From a virus: a DNA stretch of 40,417 nt. Positions 1 to 8,700 of the stretch are shown here, piece by piece. The notes below the pieces were generated by a model that worked only from the letters and a program-made list of their open reading frames with translations, made no database searches and was not told where the DNA came from. A program made the translations under genes and the position numbers. Position 1 is the first letter of the stretch, and each line of letters starts with the position of its first letter. The stretch covers positions 1 to 40,417 of IMG/VR virus record IMGVR_UViG_3300045972_000809, one strand, 5' to 3'.

Positions 1-1506
1 TCAACTTTTCACATTCAACGCTGCAATAATCGCCCTGAAACTTTCCAACCCTGCTTCCAGGTTTTCTACAATATCGAGTGCCAGCACATCCGGGTCAGGC
101 AGATTGTCCAAATCAGCCAGGGACTTATCTTTCAGCCAGGTGATGTCTAAAGATGTTTTATCTCTGGCGATTATTTCATCGTAGCTAAACTTTCTGAAAC
201 GTCCTTCGGGGTTGGTTGTTGCGTGGTAAGTTTCTTTTCGCTTGTTGCGGTTTTTGGGGTTGTAGCATTCAATGAAATCTTTCAGATCATCCAGCTTTAA
301 TGGATTTTTCTTTAGCGTGTGGTGAATGTTGGTTCTGTAATCATATACCCAAACTTCTTTTGTCCACGGGTCTTTGCTTGATGGCTTACCATCCCAGAAC
401 AATACATTTGCTTTAACACCATTGGCATAAAAAATGCCTGTTGGTAAACGCAGGATGGTATGCAGGTTGGTGGTCTCCAGTAATTTTTTGCGGACGGTCT
501 CTCCTGCCCCACCTTCAAACAATACATTGTCTGGTAATACTACTGCAGCCATGCCCGTTGTTTTCAGCATGCTCTTGATATGCTGTACAAAGTTGAGTTG
601 CTTGTTGCTGGTGGTTACCCAAAAATCCTGTCGGTTGTAGGTAAGGTCTTCTTTTTCCTGTTCGCCTTCTTCGTTGGTAAAGGTCATGCTGCTTTTTTTG
701 CCGAAGGGTGGATTGGCCAGTACATAATCGTACCGGGTTTCTGAAGATGCAATGAGTGAATCGTTGGGTGAAATAAAAATGTGTTCGCTGTCTATATCAC
801 CGATGTTGTGCAGAAACAAATTCATCAATGCCAACCGCCGGGTGCCTGCTACAATTTCGTTGCCGAAGAAAGTGTTGTATTTTAAAAATTGCTTTTTCTC
901 TTTATCTAAATCCTGGTTATCGGTTATCCAGTCGTAGGCCGCTAAAAAGAAACCACCAGTGCCACAGGCCGGGTCTGCAATGGTTTTCATGGGCTCGGGG
1001 CGCAGGCATTCTACCATGGCTTTAATGAGCGGCCTTGGAGTAAAATACTGACCGGCTCCGCTCTTGGTATCTTCTGCATTTTTTTCCAGCAGGCCTTCGT
1101 AAATATCGCCCTTGTCTTTTACACCCATCAGCACCCATTGCTCTGCATTGATGAGGGCAATGAGTTTGTACAGCTTGGCAGGGTCGGTTATTTTATTCTG
1201 GCTCTTGGTAAATATCTGGCCCAGTATGCCTTTTTCTTTTGCCAGTTCCCGCAGCAGGTTGTTGTAATGTACTTCTAATGCATCGCCACTTTTATCGGTT
1301 AATGTATCCCAATTGTATTTTGTTGGGATGGGCATTTTGCGGTTGTGCGGCGGCCTGCTGTATTCATCTGCCATTTTTAAAAACAGGAGGTAAGTTAGCT
1401 GCTCTAAATAATCGCCGTAACCAACACCGTCATCTCTTAATGTATTGCAGAAGGCCCAGACTTTGGAGACGATGGAGGAAGTGTTTGTTGTGCTATTGCT
1501 ACTCAT
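1..1506 (-). CDS. hsdM: Type I restriction-modification system, methyltransferase subunit
   Basis: This is the N6-adenine methyltransferase subunit, which methylates the recognition site together with a specificity subunit (HsdS). It also forms part of the restriction complex with HsdR. The 501-residue protein is complete, from an ATG to a TGA at the very edge of the window. It has the N-terminal helical region of the family, then GQYFTPRPL (about 152-160), the AdoMet-binding DPACGTGGF (178-186) and the catalytic NPPF (265-268). Length is normal for HsdM. The specificity gene would be expected just downstream, outside the window. It lies 62 bp after the HNH nuclease gene on the same strand with no visible terminator between them, so the two may be co-transcribed. 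Confidence 0.95.
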   Translation of the reverse strand: MSSNSTTNTSSIVSKVWAFCNTLRDDGVGYGDYLEQLTYLLFLKMADEYSRPPHNRKMPIPTKYNWDTLTDKSGDALEVHYNNLLRELAKEKGILGQIFTKSQNKITDPAKLYKLIALINAEQWVLMGVKDKGDIYEGLLEKNAEDTKSGAGQYFTPRPLIKAMVECLRPEPMKTIADPACGTGGFFLAAYDWITDNQDLDKEKKQFLKYNTFFGNEIVAGTRRLALMNLFLHNIGDIDSEHIFISPNDSLIASSETRYDYVLANPPFGKKSSMTFTNEEGEQEKEDLTYNRQDFWVTTSNKQLNFVQHIKSMLKTTGMAAVVLPDNVLFEGGAGETVRKKLLETTNLHTILRLPTGIFYANGVKANVLFWDGKPSSKDPWTKEVWVYDYRTNIHHTLKKNPLKLDDLKDFIECYNPKNRNKRKETYHATTNPEGRFRKFSYDEIIARDKTSLDITWLKDKSLADLDNLPDPDVLALDIVENLEAGLESFRAIIAALNVKS

Positions 1507-1568
1507 TATAATCTTTTTATTATTGGTAATGCTCTACAATTTGTTTACTAATAAAGTTCAGGATTTTA

Positions 1569-2420
1569 TTAGGGTATATTTAAATTAAACCCACCATTAC
1601 AAAACCAGTTGTCATTAGCAGTTGCATTATACATTGCAGCCTGCCATGAATTGCGATTATCATGAGATCTACTTTCTGCTCCTTCTAATAAATATAATCT
1701 GACACCTGCGGCTCCCGATTTTGCAAATAAAACACTTAGTCTATAATTGATTTGCCTTAACTCGGAAGCCGCATGAGTTGAGTAAAGTTTTTGCAGAAAT
1801 AAAGATCCAAAATGATACTTAACCCTTTCTACCAACAAATCATCCCAATTTGCTGGGGCCTGTACATAAAATTGAATAGTGGGTGGAGTTGTTTGAATAA
1901 CCGAAGCATTTAACCATACATCATTTTCAATATTGTCATAGTATGGATGTATCATTTCTTCCTCAGGATTTTGAGGATAGCTAGTTAATTTGGAGGTGTT
2001 GCAGTCCTTGCAGGCTGGAACTAAATTAACTGGTACTACGGAAAGCCTTGGGTACTCAGCTTTAGGCAAATAATGGTCTAGGGTTGTAGCCTCTCTTTGC
2101 GAACATAGCGGGCATATACCGTTAGGTGCCGATATTTTTATCTTGTCATATAATGCTCTACCTGGTCTATTCTTCTTTGCCATTCTTTTAGTATACACAT
2201 CTTCAAGTTCTTTTGCGGTTACATTCCCATTTATTATCGCTTCTCTTATAATAGTGCAAACGTCTCCATTAGTTACCTTATCTTCAAACTCGGTATATGC
2301 ATCAGTAATTAAATGTTGGCAAGCCGTTAATCTACTCTTCAGATTTACATTTTTTACTAGGCTAATGCAATTTAAAAATACATCGACTGCGACTTCTTGT
2401 GGCTTATTAATATGACGCAT
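1569..2420 (-). CDS. ptuB: HNH endonuclease, PtuB-like (Septu defence)
   Basis: This 283-residue protein has an HNH/zinc-knuckle nuclease core: CPLC (103-106), DHYLPK (115-120), NLVPACKDCN (132-141) and HPYYD (158-162). This is the pattern of HNH nucleases paired with an AAA ATPase in Septu and in some retron defence systems. It starts 3 bp after the stop of the ATPase remnant, the usual ptuA-ptuB order, so it is probably the effector nuclease. With its ATPase broken by the prophage, it has probably lost its sensor partner and its native promoter. The family call rests on motifs and neighbour; a generic ATPase-associated HNH nuclease is the alternative. Confidence 0.75.
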   Translation of the reverse strand: MRHINKPQEVAVDVFLNCISLVKNVNLKSRLTACQHLITDAYTEFEDKVTNGDVCTIIREAIINGNVTAKELEDVYTKRMAKKNRPGRALYDKIKISAPNGICPLCSQREATTLDHYLPKAEYPRLSVVPVNLVPACKDCNTSKLTSYPQNPEEEMIHPYYDNIENDVWLNASVIQTTPPTIQFYVQAPANWDDLLVERVKYHFGSLFLQKLYSTHAASELRQINYRLSVLFAKSGAAGVRLYLLEGAESRSHDNRNSWQAAMYNATANDNWFCNGGFNLNIP

Positions 2421-2423
2421 GAA

Positions 2424-3065
2424 TTATTCTTGATTATTGTTAATTAAAGACATCACAATAGCACGGCCTTCCATACCCAATTGGTTATTAAAATAGGAGA
2501 GCACATTTTGATAACTTTCGAGATCTTGCGTAGCATCATTCAATAACTTATAAAATCCAGTTTTTGTAAGTTCAAGCCCAAAAATCTCATTAGTCAGAAC
2601 TCCAACGTTCTCACCGAAAGACTCGATCAGTAATCTCTCCGCTACAGCCTCGATGCCTGACCTTCGTAATTTCCAAACACAACTTTTGGGAACTTCCTGA
2701 AGTATCACCGGAGAGTGAGTCGCAATTATCGCTACACCATTAGTTTCATTTAATATTTCTGAAAGTGCTCTTATAAAAGCTGACAGTAATGGAGGATGCA
2801 AATGTGCTTCTGGTTCATCAATTAATACCAGACTTCTTTCTTGAAGAGTTTCAACAAGTCTTGTAATAGTTAATAATACTATTTTATGACCTGAGCTTAA
2901 TTTCTTAAAAGTGTCAAAACAAATAGCCTTAAATTCCTCTTCGTTCTCAATATCAACTAGACCTTTAATTTCTGCTTCTTGAAACATTGGGTCGGATTCT
3001 AACATTTCAATTACCTTTTTCCATCTAAAAGCGCAAATTTCAAACGTCCTATAAAATAATCCCAA
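2424..3065 (-). pseudogene. ptuA: Septu-like ATPase (PtuA-like), 5' part removed by prophage insertion
   Basis: The C-terminal part of an ABC/OLD-type AAA ATPase remains. It has a signature-like SSGHK (57-61 of the open frame), a Walker B and D-loop LVLIDEPEAHLH (79-90) and an H-loop THSP (116-119). Walker A and the rest of the N-terminal half are absent. The frame stays open to a TTG at 3065 only by chance: roughly its first 14 codons lie in the prophage end, which carries two 22-bp-spaced repeats. The missing 5' half should lie at the far end of the prophage, beyond the window. Its position directly before an HNH nuclease gene supports a Septu-type pair. It is almost certainly non-functional in this state. 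Confidence 0.8.
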
Positions 3066-3076
3066 ACGTCCTAAAA
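3036..3076. other. Putative phage right-end transposase binding sites (R1/R2-like)
   Basis: CAAACGTCCTA occurs at 3041-3051 and again at 3063-3073, offset by exactly 22 bp. Agreement extends to AAT before and AA after each copy. In phage Mu, the terminal MuA sites R1 and R2 are about 22 bp long and directly adjacent, so both spacing and location fit. They lie between the ATPase remnant and the terminator that closes the late operon. The exact phage terminus, probably 5-15 bp to the left, was not resolved. Confidence 0.65.
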
Positions 3077-3083
3077 TCCAAAG

Positions 3084-3123
3084 TAATAAAAAAAGGCTAA
3101 TAAGTGTTACTTATTAGCCTTTT
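3084..3123 (-). terminator. Intrinsic terminator of the minus-strand late operon
   Basis: A perfect 14-bp stem (3091-3104 with 3110-3123, arm AAAAGGCTAATAAG) closes a 5-nt loop. On the minus strand the stem is followed by a run of seven T. It sits just past the last fibre gene and before the phage end, so it should stop late transcripts from running into the host ATPase and nuclease genes. The A-rich side could also let it work on the plus strand. Confidence 0.85.
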
Positions 3124-3142
3124 AAATGCCTCTTAAACAATA

Positions 3143-5263
3143 CTATTTGCGCCTCCGTTTGATAATATAATTTCTTATAACTGGTGTTACCGGTGCTACT
3201 GGTGCAAGGCCATTCTCTGTAGTTATCCTGTAACTCCATGCAGGCACAATTACACTGTTATTATACTTTGTGGCTGTATCTACTGTGTTTTTATGCTGCG
3301 CTAATCCTAAATCAATTGTGATAGGTGTTGATGATGGATTAACATAAAAATGGGTATTACCAGTACCATTAAACTCTTTACTGGTTGAATCTTTATGGCT
3401 AAACGCTCTCCAGTTCGCATAGCTTAAGTTGCCAGGGCTGGTGGTATTTTGATAATTATACGTAGTACCACCAATGGTATTGGAATAATAAATATTGGCC
3501 TGCAAATCGGTTGTAGTTTGCACATAAGTATTATTATTAATTGGCCCAAAATTAATAATAGACTGTGCAAATGATAAAGAGTTATCAGGCACCTGCAATT
3601 TGCTTTCCACCCATCCAATATTATTTTGCAGCCCCCAAAATAAATTATTAGTAATTGTATCACCAGTAAGCCTGGTATTAGTTATTGTTTCTGGAAAACG
3701 TGCAATTGAAAAACCAAAATTTGTTTTATAAAATACATTGCTATCTAACTTTATATTTTTGGGATCATTAGCCAAAAATCCTGTGCCTCCATAGCCGCCA
3801 ATATTATGCTTATAGTTCACGTTCCTGCTGCGTCCATCAGCATACAGCAGATAAGTAGCAAAAGGTGCATCATTACGACCTCTTATATCTCCTATAGCAT
3901 TAAAAACAAAATTGCTATCAACCACCCTGCTCACCTCTGCTGTATCGCCCCAGGTGTATATATTACCTCCATCATCTTTATTCATGCACACATAATTTAC
4001 CCAATTCTTTTTAATTAAAACATTACTCCCTCTAAAGTCGATGCCATTGTAACCAACACTATCTATAGAATTATTATCTATAATAGTTGCATTACCGCTT
4101 TGCAAGATACCAGTACTGGCATTTGATCCATTACCTGCCATACCTTCCAACAGTGCTATTTTGTGCACCTTATTGCGGCTGATAGTTACACCAGACGTGC
4201 CACCAATTGTTCTGGCTAAAACTGCAATACCATTATTTAAGCAATTATTATAATCGCCATCAGTTACAGTAGTATTTTGTACATTCCATGCAAAAACACC
4301 CTGGTAACAATTATTAGCTGTACAATTGGTAACTGTTATGCTGGCACCATTAAAGGCCCAAACAGCAGCTTTATTATAGCCCTCAAAAGCAAGGCCATCA
4401 GCAGTAACGTTTGTTCTTGCTGTACCACCAGCCCCAAAACCATTATCACCACAATTCAAACCAATATCCTGCACTGATGCTTTTATTAAAAATGATGATG
4501 GCGCAGCTGCACCAAAATACATGTACAAATCTTTAGTGCTCTTATTTAAAAACCACTCACCCAGCGTATCAAGCGTTCTTAAATCATCCTGGATAAAATA
4601 ACCATACCCATCAGAGCCAAAATCACGTAAAGTATCGCCATCAAAACCGGTGCAATATCTAAAATTAATACGGTTACCAACTTGCGAAATAATTGGATAA
4701 TTATTGGTAGTATAATGGCGTACCCTGCGTGTTAATACAGCACCTGTCCAGTTTGTACTGGTAATACTTGTTAATTGGTTATCTGTAATAAACGGGGTGT
4801 ATGGCCCTGTTTGGTTGGTAGTGTCCTGGCTTAACCAGCCACCTGTAGCAGCATCATAGTTTGGCCATCTGCCACGCCTTTGCAGTACACCGTTTATAGT
4901 TACAATATTTAGCGAAGTACTTGCAGCTGATACATTACACTTCCATATACCACTACCCTGATTGCTCCATGATGTAAGCGTTATAAAACCAGTTATAACA
5001 GGTGCAGCACCGGTGCCGTATAATCCAAATGAAACTGTATTCCTGTTTACTGTAATTGTGCCAGGAAAAACATTCCCTCTTTTAAAATAAATAACATCAC
5101 CGCTGGCATAGGTAGCACTATTAACTTTTGTCAATGTTTGCCAGGCAAAGGCAGCTGATGTACCTGTATTGGTATCATTGCCGCCCGTTGAATCTACATA
5201 GTAATTGGTAGCCTTTCCAGCTATAAAGCACAGTAAAAATATCCCTGTAAAAAGTCCTTTCAT
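3143..5263 (-). CDS. Exported right-handed beta-helix protein (tail-spike or pectate-lyase-like)
   Basis: This 706-residue protein has a Sec signal peptide (about 1-18: lysine, hydrophobic core, then small residues). It is followed by YYVDSTGGNDTNTGTS, a typical opening of parallel beta-helix proteins. The middle (about 290-560) is rich in Asn-containing short turns of the NNxI/TxNxF kind, as in beta-helix rungs. The C-terminus ends in a basic KRRRK. Folds of this kind occur in phage tail spikes and polysaccharide lyases that bind or cut surface glycans. It is the last gene of the late operon and overlaps the previous gene by 4 bp (ATGA). A signal peptide is odd for a virion protein. A secreted depolymerase or a lysogenic-conversion protein is possible instead. 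Confidence 0.7.
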   Translation of the reverse strand: MKGLFTGIFLLCFIAGKATNYYVDSTGGNDTNTGTSAAFAWQTLTKVNSATYASGDVIYFKRGNVFPGTITVNRNTVSFGLYGTGAAPVITGFITLTSWSNQGSGIWKCNVSAASTSLNIVTINGVLQRRGRWPNYDAATGGWLSQDTTNQTGPYTPFITDNQLTSITSTNWTGAVLTRRVRHYTTNNYPIISQVGNRINFRYCTGFDGDTLRDFGSDGYGYFIQDDLRTLDTLGEWFLNKSTKDLYMYFGAAAPSSFLIKASVQDIGLNCGDNGFGAGGTARTNVTADGLAFEGYNKAAVWAFNGASITVTNCTANNCYQGVFAWNVQNTTVTDGDYNNCLNNGIAVLARTIGGTSGVTISRNKVHKIALLEGMAGNGSNASTGILQSGNATIIDNNSIDSVGYNGIDFRGSNVLIKKNWVNYVCMNKDDGGNIYTWGDTAEVSRVVDSNFVFNAIGDIRGRNDAPFATYLLYADGRSRNVNYKHNIGGYGGTGFLANDPKNIKLDSNVFYKTNFGFSIARFPETITNTRLTGDTITNNLFWGLQNNIGWVESKLQVPDNSLSFAQSIINFGPINNNTYVQTTTDLQANIYYSNTIGGTTYNYQNTTSPGNLSYANWRAFSHKDSTSKEFNGTGNTHFYVNPSSTPITIDLGLAQHKNTVDTATKYNNSVIVPAWSYRITTENGLAPVAPVTPVIRNYIIKRRRK

Positions 5264-5718
5264 TTTTTAAAAATTAAATTGTAAGTAAGATAAAAGCCAG
5301 CCCTGTTGGCTATAGACACAATGAGCGCTTTGCGTAATATTTTACGCCAGCTTTTAAAATTTGTATCATCAATAATTATGGTAAATGTTTTTGTAATTCT
5401 ACTGGCTGCACGTGTAGCATGCCAGCCATCTGTGCCAGCTACCAAAAGGCTTTTGCTAAATAAATAACGTGCTCTTAAATCACCACCATCATAATATTTA
5501 TACTTTCTTTTCCAGCTGGTTTGATAATCCCAAAAATCATAACCGGCACCAATACCGTGGTGCTGTAGAGCGTTATTTAAGCCATCAAATGCACCATCAA
5601 AAAACTGGTAACCAATTACCTTTTTATCATTGGCAGTTAAGTATTGCCAGTGCGTGCTATCATGCTGCGCACTGGCAATAAATGGCATTAAAAACATTAT
5701 GGTAATTAAGCCTTTCAA
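5260..5718 (-). CDS. Small exported protein of the fibre region, function unknown
   Basis: The 152-residue protein starts at a TTG directly after the stop of the long fibre gene. The signal peptide (about 1-17) ends in IASAQ, a good signal peptidase I site. The mature part is rich in aromatic and basic residues (YDFWDYQTSWKRKYKYYDGG) with a hydrophobic C-terminal stretch near 130-148. I do not recognise a family. The TTG is preferred over the next ATG because it gives a complete signal peptide and directly abuts the upstream gene. It might be a lysis or envelope protein, or a chaperone or partner of the two exported fibre-like proteins that flank it. Confidence 0.6.
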   Translation of the reverse strand: MKGLITIMFLMPFIASAQHDSTHWQYLTANDKKVIGYQFFDGAFDGLNNALQHHGIGAGYDFWDYQTSWKRKYKYYDGGDLRARYLFSKSLLVAGTDGWHATRAASRITKTFTIIIDDTNFKSWRKILRKALIVSIANRAGFYLTYNLIFKK

Positions 5719-8700
5719 TTACCAGTTATTTTTCCATGTAGAGCCATTGTATGTAGTCATTACACCGGTGCTGGCATCAGTTGCAGTACAATCAGTACAA
5801 TAAACAGTAAGGCCTGCAAATGGTGATGATATTGCACCTCTTTGGGTAGAAGTCATGCGAGGCGGAGCAAAACCTTTGGTTGTACTTGCAACATCTAACA
5901 AGGCTGCTGCATTTGGCGTACCACCTACGCCTACGCTACCTGTATTATAAATCCAGTTCATTCCAGCACCTGCACCAGATGAAAAAACAACATCCTGGTG
6001 CCTGCCTGTACCCCCATTTGAAATATAAGAAGTGGATGTGCCCTCTGAAACCATTGCTAAAAAAACATCATTATCTGCATTATTTAATCTTACTGTTACA
6101 CCATTGGGAGCGCTATTTCCTGTAGTAGTTGAATTGCCTACTTTTACCGGCCCGATAATACCATAACTTGTTTTAACTGGTACACCAAAATCTGCATTGG
6201 TAGGCGTTGCGCCACTTCTATTAAAAGTTAAAACCTGCGTACCACTGCTGTTTGCATCATTTACTGCACGAAATACATAAGTATTTCCTGATGCTCTCTG
6301 ATCCCAAATTTTCTCATCAGTAGTTGCAGACATATTTCTGGACATTATTTGGCCGCCATTTCTTGACAAGTTTAAAGAGCCAGTAAAAGAGGTATAATCT
6401 GTACCAATATTAAATTGCCCAGCTGTGTAAGCAAGGCCACCAGATACTGCATAAAATGGTATATCGCTTTGGTGCATTATGCCTTTCCAGGATGATCCAT
6501 TGTAAATAAAATATCTTGAACTATCGAGATTGTAAACCAATAGGCCTACATCTATTGAACCGGCTGTACCAATTGCATTGATTTGGGCATTAGTCATGGC
6601 AGGAAACCTTACACCCTTAGTGGTGCTTTTAACAGTTAAAATAGATGATGAATCTGAATTATTTACATTATCTAAACCGGTTCCAATATCAATTTTGTTA
6701 TGTACATAAAGTTTATCAGGCACCTGAATATTGCCAAATAAATTATTAAATAATTTCTTGCCACTTATGCCTGAATTTGTGAGGTTTGAATTTCTTGTTA
6801 TTGATCCTGTGGTATCAATATAAGTTACTGGCAAGCTGCCTGATGTTGTAACATTAAAGAAATTCAACCCATCAACTACACCACCAGTAGTGCCTGGGTA
6901 AACACCATAATCATAGGCATCATTGTTTAAAGTTCTTGTAATACGTCTATTTCCATTGATCCGAATATTTCCAAATCTTATATTTTTTATTTGCGTGTAC
7001 AATTGCGTGCCAGTACTTAAATATCTCCATGTAATACCATCTGCACCAGTTACATCACCACTTGTGTGCGTAGGTGCATTTGTTCCCGTAAAAGGCCCAG
7101 CGGTAACTGCCTTATAAATTTTACCGGCATTTGTAACATAGTTTCCTGTGGAATAACTATTACCACTATTCCAGGCTAACCAGCTACCTGTTAACAGTCT
7201 AACAGCAAAACCTGTAGGCGTTGGATTATTTACCGTATCAATAATAAAATCTTCAAAACTTATATCCTCTATACTATCTGCACTGTGCTGATATGCTGCA
7301 TAATCATCTGCCAATACAGCTATAGCATCATCGTAAGTGTCCAGATGCCCACCTTTAAATCTTACATGTTTACACCCATTTTGTAAATGCAATCCATCTT
7401 TAGCGCTTACAATACGTGTATCTGTAAATATTGAATTAGTAAGACTTTGAAAGTGGGTAGAAAAAACACCTGCATCATTGTTAACTAATGTAAAATTTGA
7501 AACCTGCACACGTGTGGCATACGCTAACTGTAGATTGCCATTTGCAGTTGCAGCTGCACGCCCTGTGCTACCACCATAATGGTTAGCATCAATGCTTATC
7601 CTTTCAATTACAATGTTAGAATCTAATGTGCCGTTATTTCTATAAGTAGCATCATTTACAATGGCATGAGTAAATGCAGCATTCTTTTTTATTATGGTGC
7701 CCACAGAGCCAATAAGACTTTGATTGCTTTTTATTCTTATTGCTGAATTTATTAAAAATGTTCCAGGGCTAAGTTTTGCAATACCTCCCGTTGGTATTGA
7801 ATCAAGTGCTATCTGAATTGATTTAAATGGATATAAAATACTTCCAACTTTAGCAGTAGCATCATTACCGGCACTATCAATATATACAGTTCTGTTTGAT
7901 GGTAAAAAATTAGTTACAACAGAATCTCGTCTACCATCAAAAGTCTTTACATTATTAAATCCTGCTCCATAAAATGTAGTATCGCTGGGTATTGCTGCAA
8001 TCAAACTATTTACCTGCGTTTTAGTGTATGCATCACCACTTAAGCCATACCCTGCAATGGTAGTAGGTATGCCAGTGAGCGAACTAAAAGCACTAACACC
8101 ACCAGAACCTGGTGCAACCCAGCTGCGCACACCAGCACTGGTGCTGGATAATACATATCCAGACGTAGAAGGGTTACCTAATGCAGCCTCTGCATCAGTA
8201 ATACCATAGCCACTGATAGTAGTAGGTTTTGTTGTAAGGCTTGCAAACGAATGGCTGTGGCTTATCGTTGCATATAAAGCATTAGCAGCAGTCTGTGTAA
8301 AGGCATCAGTAATGCCATAGCCGCTGATGGTGGTAGGCTTGCTGGTAAGCGTGCTAAAGGTATGCACGTGGCCAAGTGGTGCATATAAGGCGTCTGTAAT
8401 GCTCTGGCTCATGGCATCAGTAATGCCATAGCCTGCCACTGTGGTAGGCTTACTGGTAAGCGCTGCAAAAGTATGGGTGTGTGATAGTGCAGCTGCATCA
8501 GTAATGCCATAACCTGCCAACGTAGTAGGCTTACCGGTGATGGCACTAAATGCAGGCGTACCACCTGTACTGATTACAATATTTCCAGTATTATCAGCTG
8601 GCACACCGTTAACACTAACAGGCAAAAAAGCACTGCTTAGCAATGGCCTTTTTGGCATATAGAGATATGAGGCATTGCTTATAGAGTCACCACGAATATC

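Noticed and set aside
1507-1568. A promoter or terminator between the HNH gene and hsdM
   Set aside because: No hairpin or convincing -7/-33 pair was seen in the 62 bp.
3063-3065. TTG 3065 as a true start of a short functional ATPase
   Set aside because: The first roughly 14 codons come from the phage-end repeats, and the product would lack Walker A.
8029-8556. The fibre repeats as a CRISPR-like or phase-variable tandem array
   Set aside because: Units differ at DNA level, lie in a coding frame with varied spacing, and match known phage fibre repeats.
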